Notes under the pieces: model-generated
Databases searched by the model: none
What the model saw: the letters and a program-made list of their open reading frames with translations, nothing else
Told to the model about the DNA's origin: nothing
Translations under genes and position numbers: made by a program
In this document: positions 1-9,280 of the stretch, piece after piece
Position numbering within the stretch: the first letter of the stretch is position 1
How the letters are laid out: every line of letters begins with the position of its first letter
Assembly: GCA_034190875.2 (NCBI GenBank)
Contig: CM067358.1
Location: forward strand, 44,802,690 to 44,866,689
DNA from: Urechis unicinctus
Lineage: Eukaryota; Annelida; Polychaeta; Xenopneusta; Urechidae
Length of the DNA: 64,000 bases
Direction of reading: 5' to 3'

Positions 1-45
1 AGGATATTCTTCCCTTCCACGGGCATGTCTACCCTCGAGCATTTT

Positions 46-381
46 TCAATCAGTAATTGGTGTTGTCATCTTATTCAATATAAAATGATCCTTTAAATGA
101 GCGTCCGCAACCTGTTTAGGGTGTGAGGCTAGTTTCTGCCTGTAGCAATACAATGCTAGTCCAAACACCCCAAAGCCGCCGACAACTTAAGGCGCAGCCC
201 ATGTTGGCCACGCCCACCTTTCCTGAGGCTTGCTCGTTGATAATGGCTCGACAGCTTCGTCTCTAGCATCTGTAAATGCGGCCTTAGCCTTTGCCGCAAC
301 CATTTTAGCGTTTTTTGAAGTGGTCACTGACGTTGTCACCACCGGTGTTGTCTCCCCTTGATTCGTGTTCGTTTCTTCCAT
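46..381 (-). pseudogene. Small membrane protein of the virus-like element (broken)
   Basis: An ATG at 379-381 opens a 64-codon frame rich in Thr, Ala and Lys. A TAA at 187-189 interrupts it, and the same frame then continues for 47 codons to a TGA at 46-48. The part after the stop begins with a hydrophobic Gly/Leu stretch (VVGGFGVFGLALYCY) followed by basic residues, the pattern of a single-pass membrane anchor. It sits at the left of a cluster of virus-like genes and is probably one of their small accessory or virion membrane proteins. I do not recognise a named family. The membrane anchor is inferred from hydrophobicity alone. Confidence 0.4.
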
Positions 382-420
382 GTTTACTTACTAAATTTAT
401 TTTTCCAATTGACAGCTCTT

Positions 421-483
421 AGTAAGCACCTGTTATAGCGAGTTAAGCACATGCTATAGCGGAGTTAAACACATACTATAGCG
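421..483. repeat. Three-copy tandem repeat, about 22 bp
   Basis: Three imperfect copies of a unit resembling AGTTAARCACATGCTATAGC follow one another between two small minus-strand frames. They lie upstream of the 46-381 gene and could be part of its promoter region. No function can be assigned. Confidence 0.6.
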
Positions 484-587
484 CGCAAGTGATGTCTTCC
501 TCTCCACCGGTTAATGGAGCTAAAAACATACCAGAGCGATGATATAGCTCACAAGTGGCAGTGGTAAGCGCGTGTCCAACAAACGGG

Positions 588-794
588 TCAGTCTTGAGGT
601 CTGTAATTAGCTTTGGCTGGTGTTCTGGTGGGATTTGTAGAAACATACAAACAAATACCTGAGTATAGCTGTAGCACTGTTTGACTTAGAGTGCGCGTCA
701 TGCTAGCGCCTAGCCGAGCCTCGTATTTCACATACAGCTTTATGATCTCTTCATCAGACATTGATTCAACCTGGTCACTTGTAAGGCGCTCCAA
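588..794 (-). pseudogene. Small unrecognised gene fragment of the virus-like element
   Basis: A 68-codon open frame on the same strand as the ATPase and capsid genes. Its first in-frame initiator is TTG, so the true start is uncertain. The centre reads as a charged helical segment (MSDEEIIKLYVKYEARLGAS) followed by a more hydrophobic stretch. It looks like one of the short conserved accessory proteins that accompany these capsid/ATPase modules, but I can attach no function. The end is probably disturbed by a frameshift. Confidence 0.35.
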
Positions 795-1095
795 ACCAAG
801 GTACTGACGGTCCTGACCGCCGGCTATGAAGGCAGCAAGCCTATCTCTCTTAGAAAGACATACCTACATTTCCATTTCCGGTGAACCGGAAATGGAGGTG
901 CAACTAGATTCTGCTCCCCCAGACTTTGTCTCCACTGAGCTAGTCGTGTCCTCTTCAAGGAGTTTATCAATAATGGTATCAGGATCCATGAAAATACGTA
1001 TACGCCTTCAAGCTTCAAAATACTGCACCGCTACCCAGATGAAGAAACCTAAATTGGTTACTGAGGCAGCGGCTGCTAACAAGGCCAATATCACT
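795..1095. other. Decayed stretch, no recognisable gene
   Basis: Between the 588-794 fragment and the ATPase. A minus-strand frame is open at 824-1018 with one hydrophobic segment (FSWILIPLLINSL) preceded by a few residues only. It may be a relic of another small membrane protein. Nothing firmer is visible. Confidence 0.3.
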
Positions 1096-1709
1096 TCAAT
1101 CGACGGCATATGCAGTAGGTTTATCAGTCTTCAGCAGCAGTTTTGCGTGCTTGGTCTTTGCTAGTAGTTGGCGTACTGTGGCACGTTCCTCCTTTGTTGG
1201 AATTACATCATTTTCACGTAAGGCATCTTCAAACGAGTCACGGTCCTTGGTGTGAAAGAACACCATCCAGCGAGTCTGCTCACGTAAGAGTTGTACTTTA
1301 CTGGGTGAGGACCCAGACACTTTGCTGTGCATGGCGGCCGCTAAAAGCCAGTTCAGATAGCATGTCTCTTTTCTTGGTTAGGGCCTTTGTTGCCGAACAG
1401 TCATCAATAATGTACAGGGTTGGCTCGCCCTTAAAACAATGGTAAAAGCCCTCAAATGGTCATGGAGCCACTCCTCTGGATCAACGACGTAAACATCTGA
1501 ATCATCCCACACCCATGACCGCTGAAAGGCCTCGTTGAAACGTATGGTGGGGCAGAGGTTAACAATATGTTTGAAGGCGCGAAGAATGTCCCTTTAAGTA
1601 GGTCGAGGATGAATACGGTTTTCCCGCATCCTGTCTGCCCACAAACAATAGCCGAACTGGGACCATCTGAAAACATAAACTTAGTAGACTGCGCTGCCGA
1701 ACCTGCCAT
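1096..1709 (-). pseudogene. A32/FtsK-HerA-type DNA-packaging ATPase (frameshifted)
   Basis: Virion genome-packaging ATPase of the kind carried by Polintons, adintoviruses and related double-jelly-roll DNA viruses; it would pump DNA into the capsid. The ATG at 1707-1709 opens a frame with a clear Walker A P-loop GQTGCGKT at residues 24-31, followed by an expected amphipathic helix. That frame drifts into nonsense near 1590. A second minus frame (1096-1332) carries a plausible C-terminal part with a TRWMVFFHTKDRD strand and a basic helical tail. Walker B is not clearly legible in between. About 200 codons in total, which is short but in the family range. The start overlaps the capsid gene's end by 29 nt in another frame, a compact virus-like arrangement. 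At least one frameshift breaks it, so it cannot be functional as assembled. Confidence 0.62.
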
Positions 1710-2883
1710 CTTTAATGTTAAGCTGTGCATCCATAACAATATACATATAGACGTTCAATGCACCGGCTGCCTGGGATTTTATTGTGATCTGTGTGGTGAT
1801 AACCTCAGACGCATTCTCCACAGCCCTGCCACTACCGTGCAGCTGGTCGTTATCACTCGTCCTTAAGTCGAGCCACAGAGCATACTTACTGGTTAGGTAC
1901 TCTCCTAGGGACACGTCCGGCAATGCCAAGTCTTTTGCAGCTATTGCTACACTGGGGTCTCAGTTACTCGTTGCTGCAAAGGCCTTCTTCACCTCATCCC
2001 ACTGCTGGTAGCCACGCATGCCTTGGGCATAGAGTTGGTTGGGGATGCCCTCAATGGTCACCTCAACTTTTGTAATCTTTGGGTTGTAGAACGACTCTGT
2101 CATTCTGGCGAATGAGACGTTCGTTGGCTGGGTCTTCAAAGAGCAGTAGGATGCCCTTCATGCTGCAAGCAGGCACGTTTGGATTGATGTTCTACGGTGT
2201 CTTTTATTGTATACAAGCTTTCTGCGACGAAGTACACGGTCATACAGAATTGCAAGTCGACCTGTGTACTAAGTGCATATCGTACGGGCCAACTCTGGTT
2301 GGGTAACCATGTCATAATCTAGGGAGATGCCATCAATTTTGTAGCTGGCAGCGGTGTCACCTGTTGCGTGAATTTAGCGGTTGTAGTCGTTGAACGTGAG
2401 CTCGTATTCTAGTCTGTCATTAAGCGTGCTCTGGTAGAATGGCATGTGGCTCTCGAGGAGTTCAAAGTCAAGCGGAACGTAGAACCTGTTACCATACACA
2501 TCGGCCTCATCCTTGTCTCCTGCCCCCATTCGTATCTTAGTTGTGTTTCTGTCATCTGATGTGTCAATGCCCTGATACTGGAGGCCCTGTCTCTCCTGTG
2601 CAGTCCGCCACAATTCGTGGTAACAGAAGTACACATCGCTGTCATCAATAGACATGACCTCATTGCCAGAAATCTTGATTGTCATTTTCTTAACCATGGC
2701 GCGGCCCAGGTTTTGCACAACGCTGCAATTAGGATCAGCTGAGATCAGCGTGATTCTAAAGGCAAGCCGTGCTGTCCCTGGGGCAATGACGTCGTATGCG
2801 CCTACATTGGGGAAGCGAACCAGCAGTTGTTGGTTCTGGTCAATAGTGCTTGGATTGTTTGTAATAACTATAGACTGTCGCAT
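1681..2883 (-). pseudogene. Major capsid protein, double-jelly-roll type (broken)
   Basis: Probable major capsid protein of a Polinton/PLV-like virus. The ATG at 2881-2883 opens 169 codons with a Gln/Asn-rich start, then alternating beta-strand-like segments (LLVRFPNVGAYDVIAPGTAR, KKMTIKISGNEVMSIDDSDV). A TAA at 2374-2376 interrupts the frame, which continues open beyond it. After further shifts the C-terminal end reads at 1681-1929 with MDAQLNIKDGRF just before the stop. Total about 400 codons. The identification rests on recalled similarity to capsid-like proteins found next to packaging ATPases in invertebrate genomes, and on gene order; no search was run. The frame is also open upstream to about 2940 without an ATG, so the ancestral start may have been earlier. 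One stop and at least one frameshift make it a pseudogene. Confidence 0.6.
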
Positions 2884-2982
2884 GCCCTTTACCCCTAGGA
2901 GTTCGCGTATCCGGCGATGTGGCGCCCGTAAGTACTCGACATGTTGAATGCTTAATTACAATTATATCTTTAACACACAAGC
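2884..2982. promoter_or_regulatory. Divergent intergenic region between capsid and structural-type genes
   Basis: The 99 bp between the minus-strand capsid start and the plus-strand start at 2983 contain AT-rich sequence (TTACAATTATATCTTTAA) just before the plus-strand ATG, consistent with a compact bidirectional promoter. The function is inferred only from position. Confidence 0.3.
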
Positions 2983-3700
2983 ATGGACTTTGATAACCCA
3001 ACATTTAACGACGCAGTGAAGGAGGATTGGCACGACGCTGGAATAGAGGATGAGGATTGGCCTGCCGCTTAAATAGAGGACGAGACACTCCCAACTCAGG
3101 GTGCTATGGAAGGAGACATTCAGATGGATACGTCTATACCACAGGGAGGGCGATTAGTTATAGGCCCTGTCAATGATTATTACGATGCATTGGCTAAAAA
3201 AGGTTACAGACCCCCCCTCGTCTGCGATTATACAAAGTTTGAACTTGTTGGAGGAGAGTTACGTTTGAAGGACTACCCTGACATAAGTATTACAAATTCT
3301 CGTACTAAAACCCCGCTTTCACTTCAAACAATAGCTAGTAGAGGGGGAGGGGGGTTAAGGTCGTCCGTCATGGTTTGGGGATTACTGAGTGGTCCCGAAA
3401 AGTGGTGTCACAAAAGGAAGCAAAAGCCCTCCAAGGCGTTGACGAAGCAGCTGCTAAAGCCGCAGAGAATTTAGAAATGAGCAGCCCTGAAGCCGTGACA
3501 GAGGAAGGTGTGGAAGAAACAAGCTTCATAAAGGGCGTTCATAACGCCATAGAAGACCTAGGTACACAAACAAACAACAACTACCACTCAGATTGCTTAT
3601 GGGCCTTGACAAGGCTATGCAGACCCAGAGGGGTGAGCTGGTCAACAACCTAGCTAAGATAACTGAGATAGAAAGGGATATAGACCTGGCAGAAAGCTAA
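2983..3700 (+). pseudogene. Unrecognised virus-like structural gene (broken)
   Basis: The ATG at 2983 starts an acidic segment (MDFDNPTFNDAVKEDW). A TAA at 3070-3072 cuts it, and the same frame then runs on from 3073 with protein-like sequence (YYDALAKKGYRPPLVCDY, KDYPDISITNSRTKTPLSLQ). G-homopolymer runs around 3341-3360 coincide with a frameshift; the next frame (3375 on) is Ala/Glu-rich and helical. A last frame ends at 3698-3700 with a coiled-coil-like segment (KITEIERDIDLAES). Altogether about 239 codons, one base upstream of the next gene. This layout (acidic head, central beta-rich part, helical tail) suggests a virion or scaffold protein, but I do not recognise a family. Confidence 0.45.
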
Positions 3701-3701
3701 A

Positions 3702-4252
3702 ATGGCAAGCCTGGAGGAGGAAGGAAGGGGTGGTAGTCGAGCATGGAAATTCCAAGCAAATGAGCTTGCAGAGCTGCAGGACCTGCGGCGTGTCCGTGTT
3801 GAGGCTGCCTCTGTAAACCGTGAACGTCTGCGAACCCAAATTAACCGCATCAGGGAAACGATCAACAGACTTCTTAACGAGGACACAACGCTAGCAGAGC
3901 GTGTACGCACCCTGTTCCGGGAGCAGGGCATAACAAGCGCCTCCATCCTCACTGCGATTGGATTGGCAATCTCAACCCTGGTAGTTGCTTTGACGGGTGG
4001 AGGGAGCACTAGTGCAACCCCGGCACCAACACCAACGCCAGCTGATATGCCCGGAGTAAAGGAATGGATTAAAAAACAGCTGAACTCCTTGCAAACGTCC
4101 TGAAGGGCCTGGCCGGTAAGGCAACAACTGCCCTTCAAGGAATCATTGGCTCCATCGTATCATGGCTGCTTAAGTCAGCTGCAAAGGTGGTTGGTTGGAT
4201 GGCAGAACATGTGTGGGCCGCAGCTGCTGCGGTGGGGGGAGTTATCTCCTGA
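3702..4252 (+). pseudogene. Coiled-coil plus membrane-segment virus-like protein (frameshifted)
   Basis: The ATG at 3702 lies one base after the preceding stop. Residues 1-80 are charged and helical (RRVRVEAASVNRERLRTQIN), then comes a hydrophobic segment near residues 86-105 (SASILTAIGLAISTLVVALT), a Gly/Pro/Thr linker and an amphipathic helix (VKEWIKKQLN). The frame ends early at 4101-4103. A one-base shift near 4080 keeps the downstream sequence open to a TGA at 4250-4252, with a second hydrophobic, Ala/Gly/Trp-rich segment. The two hydrophobic helices flanking a linker suggest a virion membrane or membrane-remodelling protein. This type recurs near similar capsid modules in invertebrate genomes, as I recall it. 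Function unproven. Confidence 0.5.
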
Positions 4253-4266
4253 TACTCCATGACCTA

Positions 4267-4873
4267 CTACGTAGCAAACCAAAGCACAGCTAAGCCTATA
4301 GCGATTCCGCCTACAATAAGAGCAGTTTTCTCATCCTCATGCGCCTTCCCCTCGGCTGCGCCGCTTGGAACGCCTAGAGATGGGACTCCCCTTTCCCGTT
4401 CCACTGGAGGTGGAGGGTCAAAGCTTCCTCTATTTGGAAGAACAGGAACCGCGTTGAGATCACTATTGCTCCCGATCCTCTGCTTCTCAGTTGCAATGGT
4501 GATAAGGTTGATGTAACCTACAACCTTCCCAATGCCAAGCTCATGTCAGATGGAGCCATGTATAGGCCTGTCCCAAAAATCAAGCTTTGAGGAAGCATTC
4601 TGGAGCAAGTCTTGATATCTTTGAATGGATGAAGAAATGTCCACTGGTGAGTTGATAGCATCCTCAATGTTAGCCTGAAATTGTTTCTGAGCATCAAAGG
4701 ACGTGGCGCCCCCAAGTATAGCTGAGCGGGGCTGCGCCTGAGCACCAAGAATGGCCCAAACATAGGTCCGAATGCTATCATTTATCCGTGTAACACCCGG
4801 TATGGGAAAGCCCTCCAAACTTTCCAGGATAAACGTGCTCAAGACGGTGGGGTTTTTTTCATCCTGGTCCTGG
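4267..4873 (-). pseudogene. Virus-like protein with C-terminal membrane anchor (frameshifted)
   Basis: The minus frame at 4546-4842 reads as a folded-protein segment (LESLEGFPIPGVTRINDSIR, ATSFDAQKQFQANIEDAINS) and shifts frame near 4540. After the shift a Pro-rich linker leads to a C-terminal hydrophobic segment (TALIVGGIAIGLAVLWFAT) ending at the TAG at 4267-4269, typical of a tail-anchored protein. An ATG-AAA-AAA start lies at about 4871-4873 and is separated from the main frame by a seven-A run, so the apparent N-terminal break may be a homopolymer error. It converges with the plus-strand gene ending at 4252, leaving a 14-bp gap. Family not recognised. Confidence 0.45.
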
Positions 4874-5033
4874 TGATATTATAACCACAAACATTGATAA
4901 TTCTGTGTCAAAACGTGTTACTGTCGGAGCTGTGGATGAGTTAAAGGTTCAGATAAGAGATAAAAAGGGACGTCTATTGAACAACCACGACCTTCCTATT
5001 GGTGTTGTTCTTCAATTTTCAAGATGTCAATAA
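4860..5033 (+). pseudogene. C-terminal fragment of a structural-type gene
   Basis: An open plus frame without a start, ending at TAA 5031-5033. It contains a beta-rich, charged segment (KRVTVGAVDELKVQIRDKKG) and ends LPIGVVLQFSRCQ, which looks like the end of a virion protein rather than random translation. The N-terminal part appears to be deleted or lost beyond the oppositely oriented gene at 4267-4873. The next gene's start overlaps its end. Confidence 0.35.
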
Positions 5034-5046
5034 AAGCTATGATACT

Positions 5047-5241
5047 ATGACTGAAGACCTTGAAACGAGAGAGAATAAAATAGTTCAGTTGGGAGACCCA
5101 ATATCGCCTAACGATGCTGCTAACAAAAAGTATGTTGCACAACAGAGACGGCAACGCAGGGACCTGAGACAACACGTAGACTCGCAAACGAAACCCCTTA
5201 TTACTATTTGGGCAGAAGTAAGTGGCGCCCTTTGCATATGA
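5047..5241 (+). pseudogene. Short helical virus-like gene fragment
   Basis: The ATG at 5047 begins MTEDLETRENKIVQLGDPIS, followed by an NDAANKKYV motif and an Arg-rich helical tail. The 'GDPxSPxDAANKKYV' signature is the type seen in fibre- or tail-like proteins, where it precedes a coiled coil; here the coiled coil is cut off by the reversed sequence that follows at 5223. Alternative upstream in-frame initiators exist at 4999. Truncated. Confidence 0.4.
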
Positions 5242-5358
5242 TATACGTGGTCGTTTGGCGATGGGGGTATTGTACTGTAGTATCACTCCTAATTGAAATT
5301 GACCTGTAGACTTATCTATACAACGGTAGTATGAAACAACATCCGCCCATTCTTCCAT
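5223..5358 (-). pseudogene. Fragment of an unrecognised virus-like gene
   Basis: The ATG at 5356-5358 opens a compact, protein-like segment (MEEWADVVSYYRCIDKSTGQ, then LGVILQYNTPIAKRPRISYA) of about 45 residues. After that the frame runs into the antisense of the 5047-5241 gene, so the 3' part appears lost. It starts head-to-head with the plus-strand gene at 5361, as in the capsid intergenic region. Confidence 0.35.
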
Positions 5359-5360
5359 AG

Positions 5361-5954
5361 CCGCCTGATGTGAATCCAGGCCGCTCCTATCGGTTGAATG
5401 AGATCACCCTCAAGAAGCAATACCTTGAGAAAGAAAACGAGTATTATGGTGCTATGTACAAAAATATAGGTGTGCAGTAAACTCAGTGGACGCAGTAGAC
5501 ATTGCTTTAGTTGCTGTTGGTGTGTGTCTTGGCGCAGGCGGTGCAGGTGTAATGTCTACAGTAGTTGCCATTCCTATTGCCTCAGTGTTGGGTGTTACTT
5601 GAGCCGCTTGTGGGCTACTTGTTATTGCTGGAAAATTCGTCAGTCGGCGGCTGACCATCAAGGTGAATAAATATGATCAGATCCGCACTCTTGCGCAGAG
5701 CAAATTGAATACCATTGCTGACATTGTATCGACAGCACTTAAAGATGGTTATATCTCGGATCATGAGTTTAAACTCGTTTTAGCTGAGGTCACAGAATAT
5801 ACCCAAATGAAGGGCGAAATCAAGGTTAGATCTGTAAAATGTGCCAGACTGTTTCAATTGATGAAAAAATGCGCTGATCCAGCGTGGAAAAGACGAAGCA
5901 TTTGAAGGTATCAAACAAAAAATGGGTGTTTCTTTACCATTGAGCGGACTGTGA
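5361..5954 (+). pseudogene. Glycine-rich membrane protein with conserved helical tail (broken)
   Basis: Three pieces on the plus strand. A helical N-terminal part (ITLKKQYLEKENEYYGAMYK) ends at a stop near 5478. A Gly/Ala/Val-rich hydrophobic part begins near 5492 (DIALVAVGVCLGAGGAGVMS) and is cut by TGA at 5600-5602. The same frame then continues into KYDQIRTLAQSKLNTIADIV and ISDHEFKLVLAEVTEYTQMK. A frameshift near 5880 leads to an end at 5952-5954. The 'LAQSKLNTIAD...ISDxEF' tail is, from memory, a recurrent hallmark of uncharacterised proteins in cnidarian, mollusc and other invertebrate genomes that travel with capsid/ATPase modules. It may be a virion or membrane protein. At least one true stop means decay rather than mere sequencing error. 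Confidence 0.5.
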
Positions 5955-6051
5955 ATGATATTGACCCGTCTCAATACATAGAATAATTTTAATTGCGCTG
6001 ACTTTTGTACACTGTATATACCGATCTATTGAATAAACGAGGGTATATGGT

Positions 6052-6306
6052 ATGGAAATGAACACCTAAGAGCGTATTACTGAACTTGAGGGTGGTGTAA
6101 AAGAGTTGATGTTAGATACAGATTATATGAAAGACTAAAAAATGGATCTGGAGAGCAAACTGAGTGATATGGAGACTAAGTATGATAACCTTATGGAACA
6201 CCTGAAGGACATGGTGAGAGATCTGGAGGTTAAAAACGATGATCTTATGGAGCGAGTGGAGCGTCTAGTGGGCCTCGTTAGCAGTTTATGCACGGCACAC
6301 TGTTAA
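6052..6306 (+). pseudogene. Coiled-coil protein with two internal stops
   Basis: A single frame runs from ATG 6052 to TAA 6304-6306, broken by TAA at 6067 and 6136. The last intact part starts at ATG 6142 and encodes 54 residues with heptad-like spacing of Leu/Met/Val (LESKLSDMETKYDNLMEHLK, VERLVGLVSSLC). It is a short coiled-coil protein, the last recognisable gene of the virus-like cluster. Function unknown. Confidence 0.4.
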
Positions 6307-6741
6307 AGTCGTGCACCCATAAAAAATATAGGGAGAGAAACTGTGCTATCAGAGAGTGACATAGAAGGTGTGAAAAAAGTCCGTCTATCCGGCAGGTAAG
6401 ACTCAAATACCATATAGGAAGTCCCAGGGCTAAAGAATTCCGTACATGTGTATTCATGTATCACCATCAAGACCAAGAAAGTCTAGAAAACTAAAGTCAT
6501 AGACACCTTGGCCTATGGGCACACTAGATCGACAGCAAACTAGCCCCTCGGCCCCGTTTGGGGGTCGGGTCCGAGGCGCCCTAGGGTGAGCTAAAATCTT
6601 GTGTAAGCTGCCAAGGGGTGAGTATTATATATAGTGGGGTACTGCGCCAGTACCCCCTGTATATATACTACTGCATTGAAGGCATTGTAAAACTCATTTT
6701 AATGTATAATAAAGGCTAACGCATCTTATATAATTATAATG
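6307..6741. other. Right end of the virus-like element
   Basis: No gene is recognised. It contains a GC-rich stretch (6540-6590), a strong hairpin flanked by TA-rich sequence (6636-6656) and an AATAAA-containing A/T-rich stretch near 6705. The terminus of the virus-like element probably lies here, but no terminal inverted repeat can be matched because the left end is outside the window. Confidence 0.3.
6636..6656. terminator. Perfect 9-bp GC-rich hairpin flanked by TATATA
   Basis: GGGGTACTG, loop CGC, then CAGTACCCC gives a perfect stem. Near-symmetric TATATA tracts flank it on both sides. It could be a transcription stop, a replication/packaging hairpin or part of the element's end. The structure is seen; the role is inferred. 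Confidence 0.45.
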
Positions 6742-7035
6742 CTATTCAAGTTTATTGTTCAATCTGCCATCGGTTGAATAATTTGTTTGTATGGCTTCGG
6801 CAACGCCTATATTGATTTCAATCATAGATGCCCAATGTCCGGTGGTTTTGTCCTTTCTGTAGAGTATCAAATATATGTCGACAACCATCGGCCAATCATA
6901 GGTGTCCTTGAGCATTAAAGTGGCTTGGGTATAGTACTGCCGGACCCTGGAAGATAAATTCCGATTCAGGTCAATGCCTGCGCAACATTGTGCTTTCAAC
7001 GCATATGTATTGATCCCATATGAGTAGGTACTCAA
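6742..7035 (-). other. 97-codon unrecognised open frame, member of a repeat family
   Basis: An open frame with protein-like composition (LKDTYDWPMVVDIYLILYRK) but no ATG at its start; the first initiator-type codon is TTG. Diverged copies of its N-terminal part recur near 7.57 and 10.65 kb, where the same minus frame has a stop. Between the two best aligned copies the changes are not concentrated at third codon positions, so selection for a protein is not evident. I do not recognise it. It may be the start of the repeat cluster described next. Confidence 0.25.
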
Positions 7036-7337
7036 GGGTTGAGGTGTTGATCAATTTCTGCACCTTAGTGCTATAGTGTCCAGTGCAAATTATATCAATA
7101 AACATTCAATATTCTAATCAGTTATAGCGACAACTATGTGATATGTTTAATGAACGCAGTTTTGTATTTTTCAAAATGACTACCCGGAAACGTGTCCCCA
7201 AATTGCTTCAGGTACATTTCTCAAAGCTAATGCAAGAAAGCTTGTTATTGTTACGTTACTAGTATGCATGTATGGTAAGGCATTTTCACATACTACGCTT
7301 ATTACTGTCAGTGCACTATCAATAGCATGGTTCTTAA
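7036..7337. other. No recognisable feature
   Basis: AT-rich sequence between two members of the diverged repeat family. No coding or RNA signal seen. Confidence 0.4.
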
Positions 7338-9280
7338 ACCTGTGCAACCAATGATGATTGAAAGGCATGACAATTACATGCCATGCATGTTGGGCGACGC
7401 CTTAATTGATTGCCACCATAAACCCCAAGGGCTCGGGCTTCGGATCGCTCTCGATTGTGTATACATTCAATGGCCAAGTAAATGACGCACGTCAGCCAAG
7501 ATATGCGCACTTGAGCATCTGATTGAGCAGCGCCGAGTCATTGGAGATGAGTGCCCATCCAGGTCAATGCCCACACAATATTGTGCTGTCAACGCTTATT
7601 TGTCGATCCCACGTGATAAGAAAATTGACGACATGGATCAGCTTTTGATGTGCGAGGAAGGAGCAAACTGTGTGCGCCAATTGCCACGAATGACATTTGA
7701 GGTTGTAGGCCACATAGCATGTACAACTCGAATCGATCACTCGTTTTCCAATGACTTTTTGTACAAAGAACAGCACAATTGCTGTAGACAACTGTATTAA
7801 CATATGGTATATTAACATTTGTCAATGCTAACTCTAACGCTGTCGCTAGTAGCGCCTCATCCTCTGCTAAACGGCGATATTGGCAATGTTTTATTAGGAG
7901 GTATTTTTGATGAGCCACAAATATATTTTTCAGGCCATATAATGTAAAAACCAAGCCACACAACCAGTTTCAATTATCTTTTATCAAGAGTAGCAGATAA
8001 GCTATTAGCGAGGCGTCTTTTATATAACAAACACTTAGATACTTAACACTACATAATTGGTGAGCCATCCGTGTATAGCGGCTACGTTATAAGATATAGT
8101 TAATGAGTTGTCCAAACGACAGCGTCTAGATATTTGTATCTGCCGGAGCTGGATTCGCAACCAACATTCGTTGAGGCTTTCCGCTCTAATTAATGCACCC
8201 GAGTCTACAATTACTAACTTGTAAAGCACAGCCAACAATACAATTAGGATGTACAATATTAGTTGTATAGCTCATAGAATATATCGGGGATACATGTCTC
8301 CCGTTTGAAGCGTTGTTTGGAAATGCTCTACTCGATTTGTTTTTCTGCTTTTATTTGCACATCTTCATGAAAACATTTGCAAAATGTGGTGCCGCGATAC
8401 ATCAAAGTTGATATGTGGTTAAGTTTGGTGATGTAAGTATGACACCAAACATTAACATGGCAGGGATTTTGACAAACCAATTACAAGTACAAACAATTTA
8501 AATTAACCATCAAGGTATTTCTATTAGCACACTTGGCCCGTTTATTGGGGATACTCTCTGACGCTTTCATTTTGCAGACATATTTGGTGCATCCATAAAT
8601 CATCAGCATCTGGTTGAATCTTGTCTTTCGAAGAGATGGCCAAACATGTGACACAAGTGGAAGTGTCTCGTATCTGATAACAAAACGTAACCTGTGCGAT
8701 TTGTGCCGATAATCAAGAATAACATTTGGATTTGGTGATAGAGACAACAACTTCGTTTCTACTTATATCACTCATGCCTGATAGCTGCAACTCGTCCTTT
8801 GTCCACGACAATAGGGTATTTCCTTTCCAATCTATACTTGTCCGGCGTAAGCAAACTGACTTGCATTGTCCTTTGATCAATTATCCCCAAGTTACATTAC
8901 GAATAATTGCAACCCACGACGATACTACGGGCTCGCAGTATTATATTGCATACCCGAATGCGCTCATTTATCACAATGGAGTTACCCAAGACACTGCTTA
9001 GCAATTATGTTATTAACTCTTGTCAACAGCCAGGAAGTCAGTAATTCTAAAGTTACGTTATGTTCAAGCGTCGTGGCTGAAGATGGGAATAATTTGCGTC
9101 CTTGGAAGTTTGATGGTTATTGCTACAATTTGCAGCCAATATGTAGTTTCGTTAGCGCTCAGGGATTTTACGCAACATTACACATCAAAGGGCAGGATAC
9201 ATTTAGCGTTGATAGAGCATCAATGATGTGGACGGAGCCGGAAGTGAGCTACTGCAATGATATCTAGGTATGATGAATAA
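7338..9280. repeat. Diverged repeat unit A of a cluster with ~3-kb period
   Basis: Blocks in order: CCTGTGCAACCAATGATG (about 7340), ATGTTGGGCGACGCCTTAAT (about 7386), CAATGCCCACACAATATTGT (about 7564), CAAGAATAACATTTGGATTT (about 8715) and ATTACGAATAATTGCAACCC (about 8897). The same blocks recur in the same order about 3 kb downstream. Open frames inside (7567-7800 and 8726-9001, plus strand) look moderately protein-like, but the matching frames in other copies hold stops. I treat this as an old repeat, possibly derived from a coding element. Confidence 0.6.

Noticed and set aside
187..6306. Alternative genetic code to explain in-frame TAA/TGA codons in the virus-like genes
   Set aside because: Frameshifts occur too. 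The BTB gene has no internal stop codons and ends at a normal one, and the stops involve both TAA and TGA without any pattern; simple decay explains all of them.
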